Positions 24,926 through 35,559 of a stretch of DNA of 64,000 nt are shown here, in pieces. Within the stretch, counting starts at the first letter, position 1; every line of letters begins with the position of its first letter. The stretch is from Macropodus opercularis (lineage: Eukaryota; Chordata; Actinopteri; Anabantiformes; Osphronemidae): positions 4,960,001 to 5,024,000 of the forward strand of contig CM061109.1 of the NCBI GenBank assembly GCA_030770545.1, in the 5' to 3' direction. The position numbers and the translations under genes were made by a program. The notes under the pieces are model-generated. The model was not told where the DNA came from and did not search any database. It saw nothing but the letters and a program-made list of their open reading frames with translations.

Positions 24926-25172
24926 GGATTTCATTTTTACATCATTGGTGTAACACCTGTTGTTATCAAACCTTAAGTTTTTCTTATTATAATTGTGCAT
25001 TTCTTCATCTGTTGTACATTCAAAGTATTGTTTTAAATGTGATCCATGGCACCAATTGATATGTTGCTGTGATACTTACTGTTATCCCTAGAAAAGGCCA
25101 CGTCATCTTGTCAGTTTTAATGTAGTTGCTTTTTCAGGGATCATTTTCATCCAGTAATAGTTTTAAATTCTA

Positions 25173-25200
25173 TTAACACTAGAAGTCCCAGAGAGCAGCC
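25173..25200 (+). repeat. Candidate piggyBac terminal inverted repeat with TTAA target
   Basis: A TTAA at 25173-25176 is followed by 'cactagaagtcccagagag', resembling the ends of vertebrate piggyBac-type elements. The inverted paralogue (38502 side) stops matching at 25169, just before this point, which fits an insertion boundary. The element reads on the minus strand, so this would be its 3' end. No convincing partner end was found on the other side. Confidence 0.5.
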
Positions 25201-25496
25201 ATTTGGCTTTTCTACCTATAAAACCCGCAGGACAGCCGATGGGCTGGAAGTCTTTAGGCTAATATCCTTAATCAGCTGTGAACAGTTGCTTTTGTTATGT
25301 AAACAATGTGGGGCCATGCTGAACCACTTCAAGGAAACTTGTGTTTCACTTCATCTTAGGGAGGATTCAACACATGTTTTTTTCCTTTGTTGCTGAGGTT
25401 TATTGATAAAAATAGTACAAAATAAAAAAAAGAAACCAACCATTTGTACACATATTTACAAATAATATTAAAAAGTGAGTGAGTACATTCCAGCAA

Positions 25497-26929
25497 TCAC
25501 TCACAATCCTGGCACTGCCATTGTATCTCCCGTCTGCATTTACCACATGTGTATCTGTAGTAGTGAACACATCGCACAGTGGCATGATTGTTCTTGCCTT
25601 GGTGTTTGACCTGACACATGGCTCTTTTTCCAGGGCTTGGTGTGGAGGGTTGTGTCCGAAGCAATTGTTCTTTTCTTGCCTTCTTCGCACACATATGAGA
25701 GTTAGCCAACTCTCTTGCAAGCTCCACCAGGAAGTCCACCCGTCTTTCCTGCATTCAGGTGCCTGCTTGATACAGCACATGTGCATTCAGTGCTGTCATG
25801 TCAATCATGTTATAGAACACGGCAACTGGCCAGCGCCGTGTCCCTGTGCGGACAGTGTACTCCCGCACCATCTGGTCCATCACATCCACGCCGCACTTTG
25901 TGGTGTTGTAAAGAGTGACAGTGTTTGGCTTCCTTTTGGTGGTATTATCAGTCTGAATCACGCTGTGCATGCTGCTAAGAATGTCGACGGTCTTCTTCCG
26001 TTTGGGCGCATACGCCGTCAGTGTAGCAGCAGTGGTTGAAAACACCTAATAAATAAGATAAATAGTTGTTTTCATAGCACTTTTACACACAATGACAAAC
26101 TTGGCGGTGGTGATACTAAAAATTAGAAACACTTAAACATAGAACCACAAAAGACGTGCAACATACCTGAGTGGTGAATTCATTGCGATCTGTGTGTCTA
26201 GCGGATTGAGGGATTTCCCGGCGAATCTTGTTGACTGTGCCGAGGATGGTGGTTTTCCGGCTAAGAAGTTTATGCGCAAGTGACAGCGATGTGAAGAAAA
26301 TTGTCCGTGGTAACCACTGGGACGACTAGGGTCCTTGCCAAGATATGGGAGGACATTACAAATGTACTTGGATTTTAGGTCGCAAGCCACCCAAAACTTG
26401 ATCCCAGGTTTGGTCAGGTTTAGTTGCAATATACTGCAAGTTCATCAACGGTGATATGTAGACCAGGGTTGTTGGATGTGATGCAATTGGTGACAAATGA
26501 TCCCCACACACTGGAAATGGCAGCAAACTTATCAGTCTTTGTTCGATCACCCTGGGTGGACCTGTCATCAAAGCGTAGGTGTCGCATGATGTCTTGGAAG
26601 CGGTTTTGCGGCATTGTTCCAATGATATTTGGGTTTCCCAGGTTTGCTAACCAGCAGTCACGTAGTGATGGAACCTTGGTAAGCCCCCGCAAGATGACAA
26701 TTGCAATAAATGCCATTAGTTCAGGGAGGGCCATGAACCAATGAACATGCTCCGTTTCCTGTGCATGTTGAATAGTCCATTCTTGAATGCTATGAAGCAT
26801 GTCAAGAGTGATGAAACACAGGAAGCTCTGAAGGCGACTCGAGATACTTTTCCTTAGCCGGTCAATCAAGTTCTCTGCTTTTAGCAGCCCTCCCTCCCCC
26901 ACACATACAAACAAGCCACCAGCAACCAT
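25497..26929 (-). pseudogene. piggyBac-type (PGBD4-like) transposase, broken
   Basis: Minus-strand remains of a DDE transposase of the piggyBac superfamily (DDE_Tnp_1_7), which cuts and pastes DNA at TTAA sites. In order: N-terminal helical part; 'FQDIMRHLRFDDRSTQGDRT'; 'KFAAISSVW'; first catalytic Asp in TVDE (about 26444); 'KPGIKFWVACDLKSKYIC'; 'PYLGKDPSRP'; second Asp in a T-D-N context (about 26303); an intron at 26046-26166 with GT/AG ends and phase 0; 'LSSMHS'; third Asp in GVDVMDQ (about 25884); 'RWPVAVFYNMID'; and a C-terminal Cys-rich tail (CxxC, CxxC). Breaks: missing codons after TVDE, frameshifts near 26405 and just after the second Asp, and apparent loss of about 20 codons after GKDPSRP. 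An in-frame TGA at 25755-25757 separates the core from the Cys-rich tail. The true start is not identifiable. Confidence 0.88.
26046..26166 (-). other. Intron in the piggyBac transposase relic
   Basis: On the minus strand 'actcag|gtatgt' opens and 'ttatttattag|gtg' closes a 121-bp interval. Joining the two sides keeps the reading frame of the transposase, so the intron was present when the gene was active. Confidence 0.6.
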
Positions 26930-27056
26930 TCACACACACACCCCCAACCCCCCTGCAGATTGCTCAGGTAATGACCATATTTACACATGAATTGATGCTA
27001 ATGGTAGCCAAAAGACTAGCCACTTAGCATCCACTTGGCTAAAGGAGGGTTACAAA
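26930..27056. other. Short unannotated gap upstream of transposase relic
   Basis: Starts with a C/A-rich patch and contains no recognisable piggyBac end. The 5' terminus of the element is apparently lost here, against the inverted dispersed repeat. Confidence 0.5.
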
Positions 27057-27846
27057 TCTCTGGGACTTTTCCTCTACACTGTTGCTATTAAAATGTACAA
27101 TTTATTGATTGGCTACAATTAAAAGCTTGTTCTATGTGGGATTTGTTGGGTCTAGTTGTGTAAGGTCTCAAATCTTACTTGTAAAGTGCCTTGAGATAAC
27201 TGATGTAGTGGATTGGTGCTATATAAATAAAGTTGATTTGAATTGAATTGAAAACTTAATCTATTTTTATTTCACTTTTTATCCTTTATCCTTTCCTCTA
27301 CATGATCCTGGATGAGAATCCTCTGTGTCCCGATCAGTCCAGCGCCTGGACTGTTACTGCAGCTTTAACCTGAGAGCAGATAGCTGAGAAAAGATAGATA
27401 ACAAAAACATCACATTCAGTCTGGAACAGCTGAACCTGTCACCAATAACAACCAGCTCCTCCTTTGCTTGGGTTTAAGATTGAGCTAAGATGGTAAATTA
27501 TTATTACATTATATAACAACAACATCAACGAAAAACATCAGACATTTCTCATGGTCAGTCTGTCAAACCTTGTTTCAGTCAGTCAGTCGGGTCTTTATGT
27601 CATGAGCTCAGGTTTTATTGTGTACGTGAGCTGGGAGGGAGACCTCCTGCTCAGAATGAACTGCAGTTTGGCTACTTGTCCTGCTGAAGGAATCAGCAGT
27701 GTCGCTTAGGGGGCCCCCTCCTCCATGATGGTAGACGCTGGTTCCATGTGTTCACTTAAGTGTAAACTAATGATCTGATTTTCATGGGATCTCTTATCAA
27801 TTAGTTACTATTAGTCACTAAAGCAAAGCTTCATGCAATGTTAAAC

Positions 27847-27877
<31 letters not shown>
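27057..27877 (-). repeat. Inverted copy of the left-flank block (dispersed repeat + unique sequence + microsatellite)
   Basis: Reverse complement of about 931-1490 (and 40229-40788). It shares 'aatgtacaatttattgattg', the 'ctttatttatatagc' region, 'cagaggattctcatccagga', 'gagatcccatgaaaatcag' and the terminal microsatellite. The homology includes non-repetitive sequence, so it is a segmental copy and not just another insertion of the dispersed repeat. About 340 bp in the middle (roughly 27395-27735) is not shared. Confidence 0.85.
27850..27877 (+). repeat. (CA)n microsatellite
   Basis: About 14 CA dinucleotides. It marks the end of the inverted left-flank copy and matches the TG tract at 931-953 in reverse complement. 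Confidence 0.97.
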
Positions 27878-27881
<4 letters not shown>

Positions 27882-30294
27882 CTGTCACGCACACTTTCAT
27901 AGCACTACCTTATTTGTGTTTTATTGTAACTTCCTGATCTGATATGGTATCTGCCCACTAGACAAAATATTTTCCCAGGCTTCTCGCAGTCACGGTCACT
28001 ATTTTCCATTTTTCAATCATTCTATGTAATACTGTTATCTTTAACACAGTCACTCTGCCACCTCTGTTGTTGCTGATAACCTTGCTGAACAGTAGCTGGG
28101 TTTGTTGACAGTTTCAGTGGTTCATATGTTTGCAGATTTTGTGTTGGAGAGCGGCCCCATATCAGGACAGGGGCATTCCCTGGTAGATCAAAACAGCAAC
28201 ACCAGTTGGATGTTGAAGCAGCCTTGGCAAGTAGTACCCATAGCCATGGAGTTAAAAGGCAGTGTGCAATTCCTCAAAGGTTGAATCAGGCATGGCAGTT
28301 GTTAATGACACTCAAAGATGCTGTTGAGTTGGTTATGTCACCCATCCACACTGATGAAAGCATAGGTCACCTAGATAGGTCCACACAGATTTAACATTGT
28401 TTTCCCAGAAGGGAGATTGATTCCCAAGCATCATTTTGTCGAGCATTACCCGCAGCTCATTAAAGCATTTGGCCCACTAGTGTTCTTATGGACAATGAGG
28501 TTTGAAGCCAAGCACCACTTCTTTAAGAAGAGTCAAGAATTCCATTAGAGGTTGTAAATAAGAACATTCAAGAATTTGTATTGCAGAAATGTCCTGGAGA
28601 GACAGTTGTTCATTTGACAAATAAGGCTGAATATCAGGGGACCTGTTACAGCATTGGCATGATGTTGATATATGGCTCCACTGGTGGGTTGCCCGACTTT
28701 GCTGAAATACTGCAAATCACCATTGTTCATGACAACTTGGTGTTTGTAGACAGATTGCAAAGTGCATGGTACTGTGAGCATCTTAGATGCTTCAAGTTGG
28801 AGGACACTGGCACAGTCACAACTCACTGACATAAAGCCACTGTCTGCCTATTCAACGGAAGGCTGTCGAATGGTTTCTCTGAAACACCACATCTACTTGA
28901 CAAACTAGGTAAAGAATCAATTCACAATCATCTTGTGAATTGTTGTTGTGTGACACGTGCAAACAGAACCTTCTGTCATTACACTGACTCCCATGAATGA
29001 GGCTGCGTGTTCCTTTCCTGCGTCAGTGGCTCAGACTTTCCAGGATGACAGTTCCTCAGTCACTTCATCTGACACGTTGTTGTTGTTCCACAGGTTGTTC
29101 CACAGTCACTTCATCTCATTCAGCCCCCAGAGTATCGATCCCACCCCTGGCCACATAATTTTGCGATACCCACTTTTTCATTTGATGTTGAAATCCTCCT
29201 TCAAGAAGGAAATAAGGTTTATGAATGTGATGGCTCACTTCTTCAGAATCCAAGCTTGAACTCATGACTCATACTTGAGAAACTTGCTAGAGCAATATTC
29301 AACTACACTGCTTGTCCCACCGGACTTCAAATACAGGCAGTTACAGAAGCTTTGATTAAAAAACATCCCTGCCTAAAAGAGCCTGGATCCTCAGTTTCAA
29401 GCATGTATGGGTGGCAGCAACGTCTTAAATAAAAGACGGCTAATTACCGCTTTAAAATGAGAAGACGTGATGTACCTTGTCCTGAGCTTGACATAAACTC
29501 CTTGAAAAGGAAAACTCCTGGTAAAAAAAACCTGCACAAAATTGCAAGAGGCCAAAAAGAGCAGAAGTGAACTATCTACCTCCACATCCAAGTGGAGAAA
29601 CAGCTGAGAGTCTGGAAATGGAGAGACATGACCTTCTTAATGAGGTTAAGAAGAAGAACAACACAAAGGTGATTCAAGAGAAAATGTCAAAGACATTCTC
29701 TTATAGAAGGTTCGAAGTCGTAAGTGGAAGTCCAGCTGCTGATGACTTCAAAGAGAGGTGGCCTGCTTTGTTTTGTGAAAGTGGGGTAGGTGAATCTTTA
29801 AAATTATAAAAATATTATGTGCTTTTCTGAGAACTAACATTATTTGATATTACAGTACAGTATATACAGTAAAGCACATTCCTGTTAAAGTAAGTTCAGT
29901 TAAAGCCAAATTAATAATCTTTATTTGGAGTTGATGATTGTAAATAGTTTATATCCATGTCATAAATTGTACTTTAGCTCTCGACCATTAGCCCATTTTC
30001 TAAAGTTGTACATTCTGTTTTTTCAGGAGAATAACCACAATATCTCTGGAGCAGACCTTCATGTACAACCTAGATAAGTATACACCAAAACTTACTGCCC
30101 TGATGAAAGCCAAGGGAGGTGTTTTGGGACCAAGTTGAGGCCCTTCTTGGACGGGCTGAGTGGGGTATGTCCTGAATGTGGTAGCTTCTGTCTGTCTCTA
30201 TATATTCCATTTTTCTATTTGCTTGAATTGCTGCTCTGTTTGATTTTGAATTTTCTTCTGTATGAGTAATGATCCACTGTGGTTCTTTCAACAG

Positions 30295-30387
30295 ATGCAA
30301 AGCAGTCAGATGAGACGTGACGCTGTTATCCGCAGCCTTATATTATATCTTGGTGAGAAAGAAGAGGAGCTTTTTGAAGATTGCACG
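30295..30387 (+). other. Penultimate exon of the SAMD3-like relic, open
   Basis: A 93-nt exon, exactly 31 codons, uninterrupted, with 'ttctttcaacag' before it and 'tgcacg|gtaatg' after it. It encodes the 'RRDAVIRSLILYLGEKEEEL' segment. The upstream exon has a frameshift, so the gene as a whole stays broken. Confidence 0.55.
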
Positions 30388-31485
30388 GTAATGCATGAAA
30401 ATGTTCCTGTTCTTTTGCCCTCATTCGTTTGGATCGTCTGCCAGGGTCCAGTCCTGCTCCGGTCCGTGATCAACACAACTGTAGTAGAAAAAGTTCATGC
30501 ATATAAAGATATTTGTAGCGGAATATATATATTTAGCACATATGCATTTAGTTCAGGCTAAAGGGTTTAGAAAAGAGTAGAACAGGTAGAACAGGTCCTG
30601 TCTAGGCTGTGCAGGCTTGCTGGCCTTGGGTCCGAAGACAATCTGGCTTTTAGACAAAACAGTCTGAGCTGTTGAACAAAGGAATTTGGACAAACAATTC
30701 TTGGTATGAAATCTTCACATTTTGACGCATGTTCAGGGTTTAAAACCACCTCTCTAGAAGGAGACGGGGGAGATGTGAGCTGTGCTGGGCTGGGAGACAC
30801 AGCCAGCGTCTCCCAGCCTGGGCTCCGTCCTTCCCCACACGCGTCTGTGAGCATCTCCCGCAGGAGAGAGAGGTGACTTTGTTTTCCTGTCTGCATATTT
30901 TCTCATCTCACCACTGAAAATAAATTCATGTTTGATTATTTGAACCTAATGCTGCCTCGGCTTGAATTCCTCTGAGTTGGGACATCTCTGACCACTACAC
31001 AAGCAGGAGCAAGTAACCAAATCATCCGGTCCCTGAAACAAAACGAGCCACATTGTTTACTCGAAATGAGGACGATCCTCCTCATTTCTTCCTTACTGAT
31101 ATTTACTGGTATTTACTGGTATTTACCACTGCTTCAGATTCAACCATTTGCACACACAAACACTCACAATCAGGTTGGGTTGACACACCGGGGGGCATCT
31201 TGGAGATTCAATGTCTGGCCCAATGACACTTTCATTGTAATCTGGATTTATCAAGTCGTAGATTTTCCTAGGCTACATTAAACTGGCAAGAGGCACAGTC
31301 TGTAGCTGAGAGCAACATTAAATCCACATTTTTGCAAGGGCTTACAGTTTGTGTTGTGGATCTAGCTTGTCCCATGATTTAAGACTGATTCATTGGTAAT
31401 GTACAGGTGTTTTCCTTGTTCATTATGCATTATCAACTAAGTTACTTAGCAATATAAGACTTAATTTGTGGTATTTTGTATGCAG

Positions 31486-31782
31486 GAGGACAGACGCAGC
31501 GATGCCTCTCACCACATCCTTAGGATCCTGGTCGTCCATAGAGGAGATGGAGAGGATCCAGTGGACGTATCAATAATTCTGGAAGGCAAGGGGATGCTTA
31601 CAGGATGCAGCAGCACTGCTACAGCTTGTTCACTACTTATGGGGCTAATTTATACCCTCAACCTTGCCTACCCCCCTGTACTGCGTTATACCTTTGAGGT
31701 GTTTCAGAAACTTTTTCTGGAACTGGACATGATTAAACTTTCTCCAAAAGTACAAGCTCTTAAGCTTAAGCTGTTAACTTAA
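31486..31782 (+). other. Terminal exon of the SAMD3-like relic, fully open
   Basis: Begins after 'ttttgtatgcag' and stays open for 98 codons to TAA. It includes 'ILRILVVHRGDGEDPVDVSI', 'LMGLIYTLNLAYP' and 'KLSPKVQALKLKLL', all expected at the C-terminus of this family. The contrast with the decayed 5' exons may reflect chance or continued use as a 3' exon. AATAAA signals follow at 32114-32119 and 32244-32249. Confidence 0.6.
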
Positions 31783-32700
31783 ATGACAGTACTGAACTGT
31801 TCAACAGTACTGTCAACGTTTGTCTTTTAGGTGAATTTTAGTTTCTGTGATTGATGTTTGTGGCCATGCTAACATTTTATCTGTAACTGTTAATGCTTTT
31901 AAGGTAAGGCTATTCTAGATCAAAACTTTGAGTAGTGGTGGTAATGTTGGTGGCTGGATTTAGCTTAACATGAACTTTTATTTTGTACATTTGTGGCATT
32001 TCTTTCTGTTTTATTATTTTATTTTGACATGCAAAATTAGCCTTAGCCTCTGTTATTTTGCATCACAGAACAGTAAAACGCTCAGGGTAGATTTAAGTTA
32101 TTCTTCATTTTAGAATAAAGCTAATTAAAACTTGCTTTGGCTACTGAAAATCTTTGTATCTGTGTCTTGAAATGAACCGTGTTTAGAAAATACAATGTTT
32201 AATTATATTCTATTTTGTGATTTGTGATCAATGTTTATGAAAAAATAAAGATTGATTTTGCAATGTAGTACATTTGGTAACATTTACATAACTATAGTGA
32301 GTAAAACAACATCATACAAGTGAATAAATTTAACAGTCAATTAAAAAACAATATAATAAAATGTACTCAACTATTAGAACAAGATTTACTTAATATTTTC
32401 TTGCTCATGAGGAGCCTGTGGAAAAAAATAAGTGATTTTAATAAAAGTAAATCATTACTTAAGTAAAATTAGGTAATATTTAATTTGCCTTTTCAATTGT
32501 GTTAAGATTAGTAGCAAGTACGTTTAACTTTATTCTGGCAGGTAAGCTGTACTTAATATTTTGGCAGTAAAATGTACTTACAAAGCATAAGCGCACATTG
32601 TTACGAGGATTTAATCAAGTAAATCCTACAAATTAGTAAATTTTATTTTAGTGTATAATCTGACAATGCTGTCTCTTCAAACAGTTCCAGTGGCACAAGA
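31783..32700. other. AT-rich tail with short subterminal-like repeats and a TAGTG end
   Basis: Very AT-rich and gene-free. It holds two AATAAA signals and repeated 'acttaatatttt' (32388-32399 and 32551-32562), plus many 'aagta/tactt' words in both orientations. The last of these is followed by TAGTG at 32649-32653. That layout is what the 3' end of a CACTA-type transposon would look like (inverted CACTA plus subterminal repeats). A matching 5' end was not found. Confidence 0.35.
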
Positions 32701-33231
32701 CCAGGTTGTATGGCCAACGTTCTCACAAGTTTTTAACTATACAAGGACCCCCTGCTAACTGCCATTCAATATTCCAGCTAGAAACACGACACTGTCCCTG
32801 TTTAGATCCACTCATCAGCCTCGCACAAGCTTTTGCCAAATACACAGCCATAGATGATGAGACGAGACAATTATTGCAAATATTCCCACCATACACGGTA
32901 TCATATACAATCACATGCATATGGACATTCCCAACATCAGCAGGACACTTATTCATCCTGTGTGGACTGGTTTTGTGATAATATGCAACCTGCATCACTT
33001 CCTCTGAATACTACTCAAGCAGATCCAGTTGAAGCCCCACTCAATGATGCAAACATCACACATTCTGACACATAAAACACCTAAACATTCTGTGGGCCAC
33101 TCAGGTCTGAACTCCTGACGTGGCCAAACCTAATTTTGAACAAGAAACAAGCCCCTAACTTACTTAGTTGAGACACTTTGCCCGCATCAGAGGCTTATGT
33201 TGAGCCTTTTGCGTCCAGCTGCAGGTGGTGG
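32701..33231. other. Unannotated segment before the palindrome
   Basis: Contains overlapping open frames of 73-91 codons on both strands around 32706-33075. None resembles a known family and none has a supported start. No repeats recognised. Confidence 0.45.
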
Positions 33232-33263
33232 TTGCTCCTTCCATTTTAAAATGGAAGGAGCAA
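33232..33263. repeat. 32-bp perfect palindrome
   Basis: Two 16-base arms, 'ttgctccttccatttt' and its exact reverse complement, abut with no spacer. It could extrude as a cruciform, mark the centre of an inverted duplication, or be the fused ends of an excised element. The flanks beyond the arms do not match. Confidence 0.95.
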
Positions 33264-33639
33264 AGAAATGTCAGCTCAAAAGTGAAGAAAATGACACAAA
33301 GCCAACAGGACTAGAAACAGACACGCAGCCGCCACCACATGTTTACATGTAGCAACGTGAACAGTTTACACTGTTGTCAGATAGAGAACTAGCAGGTCAC
33401 GTTCACGGAGCTTTCACCCTTGAGATGCAGAAGAACACGACAGATAGAGCACACACAGGAATGATGATACTCCCCAGTGCCCACAAACCCGCAGTTAGGG
33501 AAAGGACCAAAGAGCAGACAAGAAATATAACTCCAGGATATCCAGATTTATCACTAGGAGATAAGGGACAAAGATGAGCAGACATTACAATGTACAGATC
33601 TGAGAGGAGAGAAACAGATTGTGTATGAGCAGCACTGAG

Positions 33640-35500
33640 CTATATGGCTCCACTGCTGAGTAAAGCAGCCCAACAGCAGCACAGATATGTGCCGTGGAAT
33701 TTCATGGATATGACAGGACTGGTGAACCGTCTTCCAGCTTTAGCTGATGGAGCTGACTAGGAGAACCGAGAAAGCTCAAGAACCAACTCTTTCTTTCTAC
33801 TGCACCATGATGCGTGATGGCGATCAGAGTCCACGGACTAGGAACATCAAGGATGGATTCAAGTTCCAGGCTCAGCACCACACGTCGCTCTCATCATAGG
33901 GTTAAGAGATGCAACAGAAAGAATACAACCTACCACACGTGGATTAATGGACCAAGGGAGTAATGATCAAAACTAGGAGTATGTGCAACACCCCAATCTT
34001 TCCAAAGAAAACCAAACATCAATGACTATAAGTTAGATCAACACTCATTAATGCAATAGTACAGGAATAACATCTTACTGTACCAGACCCACACACACTG
34101 CTGTCCAACATTCCTCCAGGAATGGGCTGGTATACTGTGATCTTCATCATCTAGATATTCAATCCACAACACTGATGTATGTGGTCTATGATGGCATTTT
34201 GATCTGCTCAAAAAGTAAAAAGCAGTGTGAAAGACTCAACTGCAGTATTTAAGGCCTTAGCAGCTGGACGTCATAAGCTCAGTAAAAGCAAGCTGCAGTT
34301 CTGTCAGAAAACTGTAGAGTCGTTGGGACGGCAGCTTAGTGGTGGAAAGAGGCTTATAGCACCGTCTCAGGTAGAAGCTGTTATAAAAGCTCCCCAACCA
34401 CTAACTCTGGGACAGAAGTTGTCATTTTTGGGGATGGCTGGTTACAGCAGACCCTGGATATGTGACTATGCTATGACAGCAGCTCCTTTATGAAACATGA
34501 AAAGAGCAGCTGGACAAATAATCGTTCAGCCCCACTTGTGTGGACAGAAGAAGCTAAAGGAGCATTTCAGAAAAAGAGACCTGCAGACTGCTCCAGCTTT
34601 AGCCAATCCTGACTATACGACACCATTTCACCTTTATGTGGCTGAAAGACAAAACTGTGCTGATGCAAGACTCCCCCACAGGGAAACAGCCCATAGCCTG
34701 TTACAGCACTAAGCTTGATAACACTGAGGAGGGACTGACTCCCTGCTGCCAGAGATTGGCAGCAGCAGCAGCATTTACCCATAAGTAAGCATCAGTTCTA
34801 ACAGTGGGACACCCTGTGACATTGTATGTATCTCACCAACTGCATGCTATGCTAACTAGTCCTTGATTTGTTGTTACACAGGCCAGAAGGACTGGTTATG
34901 AAGTGTTACTATCAGGACAAGAACAAACTGTGCAGCGGTGCAACACAATAAATCCCACACGACTGCACACAAGAAACACACACATTCATGCAAGTATGAG
35001 AGAATTTGTACAACCAACCGATTCCATCAGATTCATTTTGTTTGTGGATGAGTCGTGCGTATGAAACAGGAAGGCATGCAGCATGTGGGGCATTTTATAA
35101 AGTACAGCTTAGATCAGCCATGTTCAGCACAACTTGCTGATATTAAGGCCAAACAGCCACAATCTATCCAGACAGTGCATATGGCTATGGAGTGTGTCAC
35201 ATATGGATTTATCCATGCGGCTGGCTCACCTGTAGTGCATGGAGAAGCTGTGGCACAATTGATTCTCAAGTGCAGCTACCAAAAGAGTTAGAGGGAAAGA
35301 TTCCTGTTTGTAGTAGTGCAGGTTTAGTAGATGGATGGAAGCTTGTCCAACAGCTGAACCAGACCACAAAGCAGCAGCTAAGTTTTTGTATGCAGTGTTT
35401 CCCAGATTTGACAATGCCAGATACTAAATCATCAGACAAGGGTCCTCACTTTCTGTCAAGTGTGATAAGAGAAATGTTTCATATCCCAGGAGCAGCAGGT
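33640..35500 (+). pseudogene. Endogenous retrovirus-like gag/pol relic, heavily broken
   Basis: Plus-strand fragments of an old retrovirus-like element. Near 33690-33755 a short stretch resembles gag capsid sequence (weak). Near 34178-34201 lies a degenerate reverse-transcriptase active-site region in which the usual paired aspartates are not intact. From about 34227 to 34493 there is an open stretch typical of the RT thumb/connection, including 'LSFLGMAGYSRPWICDYA'. A further fragment at 34597-34660 has 'TPFHLYVAERQNC'. RNase H-like pieces follow to about 35400 and an integrase-like 'SDKGPHF' lies near 35436. Frameshifts and stops separate every piece and no LTR pair was found, so the element is not functional. 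Resemblance is to gamma/epsilon-type elements of fish. Confidence 0.7.
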
Positions 35501-35559
35501 GATGGGCCCTCAGTCAGATCCTGGTCACCCTGCTCTTGACAACCTTGATGTACCTCCAC

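Larger units (their letters stand above)
22270..25169 (+). repeat. Inverted paralogous segment, longer member
   Basis: Pieces of this region appear in reverse complement at 38502-39284. The shared stretches are 22270-22450 ('ttccacagaact' to 'ctatggtagaaac'), about 22663-22760, 22826-22925, and 24925-25169 (to 'gttttaaatt'). The other member lacks about 2 kb corresponding to 22925-24925. Similarity is roughly 85-90% by eye, so this event is older than the 39-kb duplication. The left homology edge coincides with an acceptor-like 'gtccttccacag'. Confidence 0.85.
28105..31782 (+). pseudogene. SAMD3-like teleost transposon-associated gene, multi-exon, decayed
   Basis: Plus-strand relic resembling the abundant fish proteins annotated 'sterile alpha motif domain-containing protein 3-like' (identified from memory of the family). 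In order: 'WQLLMTLKDAVELVMSPIHT' (about 28280-28350); 'PKHHFVEHYPQLIKAFGP' and 'LWTMRFEAKHHFFKK' (28423-28530); 'GMMLIYGSTGGLPDFAEIL' (about 28650-28710); 'FDVEILLQEGN' (29180); 'KKHPCLKEPGS' (29360); 'LPPHPSGETAESLE' and 'KTFSYRRFEV' (29576-29720); 'LDKYTPKLTALMKAKGG'; 'VIRSLILYLGEKEEELFEDC'; 'LRYTFEVFQKLFLELD'. Candidate introns with GT/AG ends: 28909-28966, 29786-30026, 30165-30294, 30388-31485. Breaks include in-frame stops near 28540, 29262 and 29428, frameshifts near 29560 and 30130. Function of the family is unknown; its spread suggests mobile DNA. Confidence 0.65.

Noticed and set aside
25479..26039. 186-codon plus-strand open frame
   Set aside because: It is the antisense shadow of the piggyBac transposase exons and has no recognisable content of its own.
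27057..27085. 'tctctgggactttt' as the missing right end of the piggyBac element
   Set aside because: It partly mirrors the left terminal sequence. However, it aligns to the 'ggaaaaactccct' part of the inverted dispersed repeat that begins here, so the resemblance is accidental.
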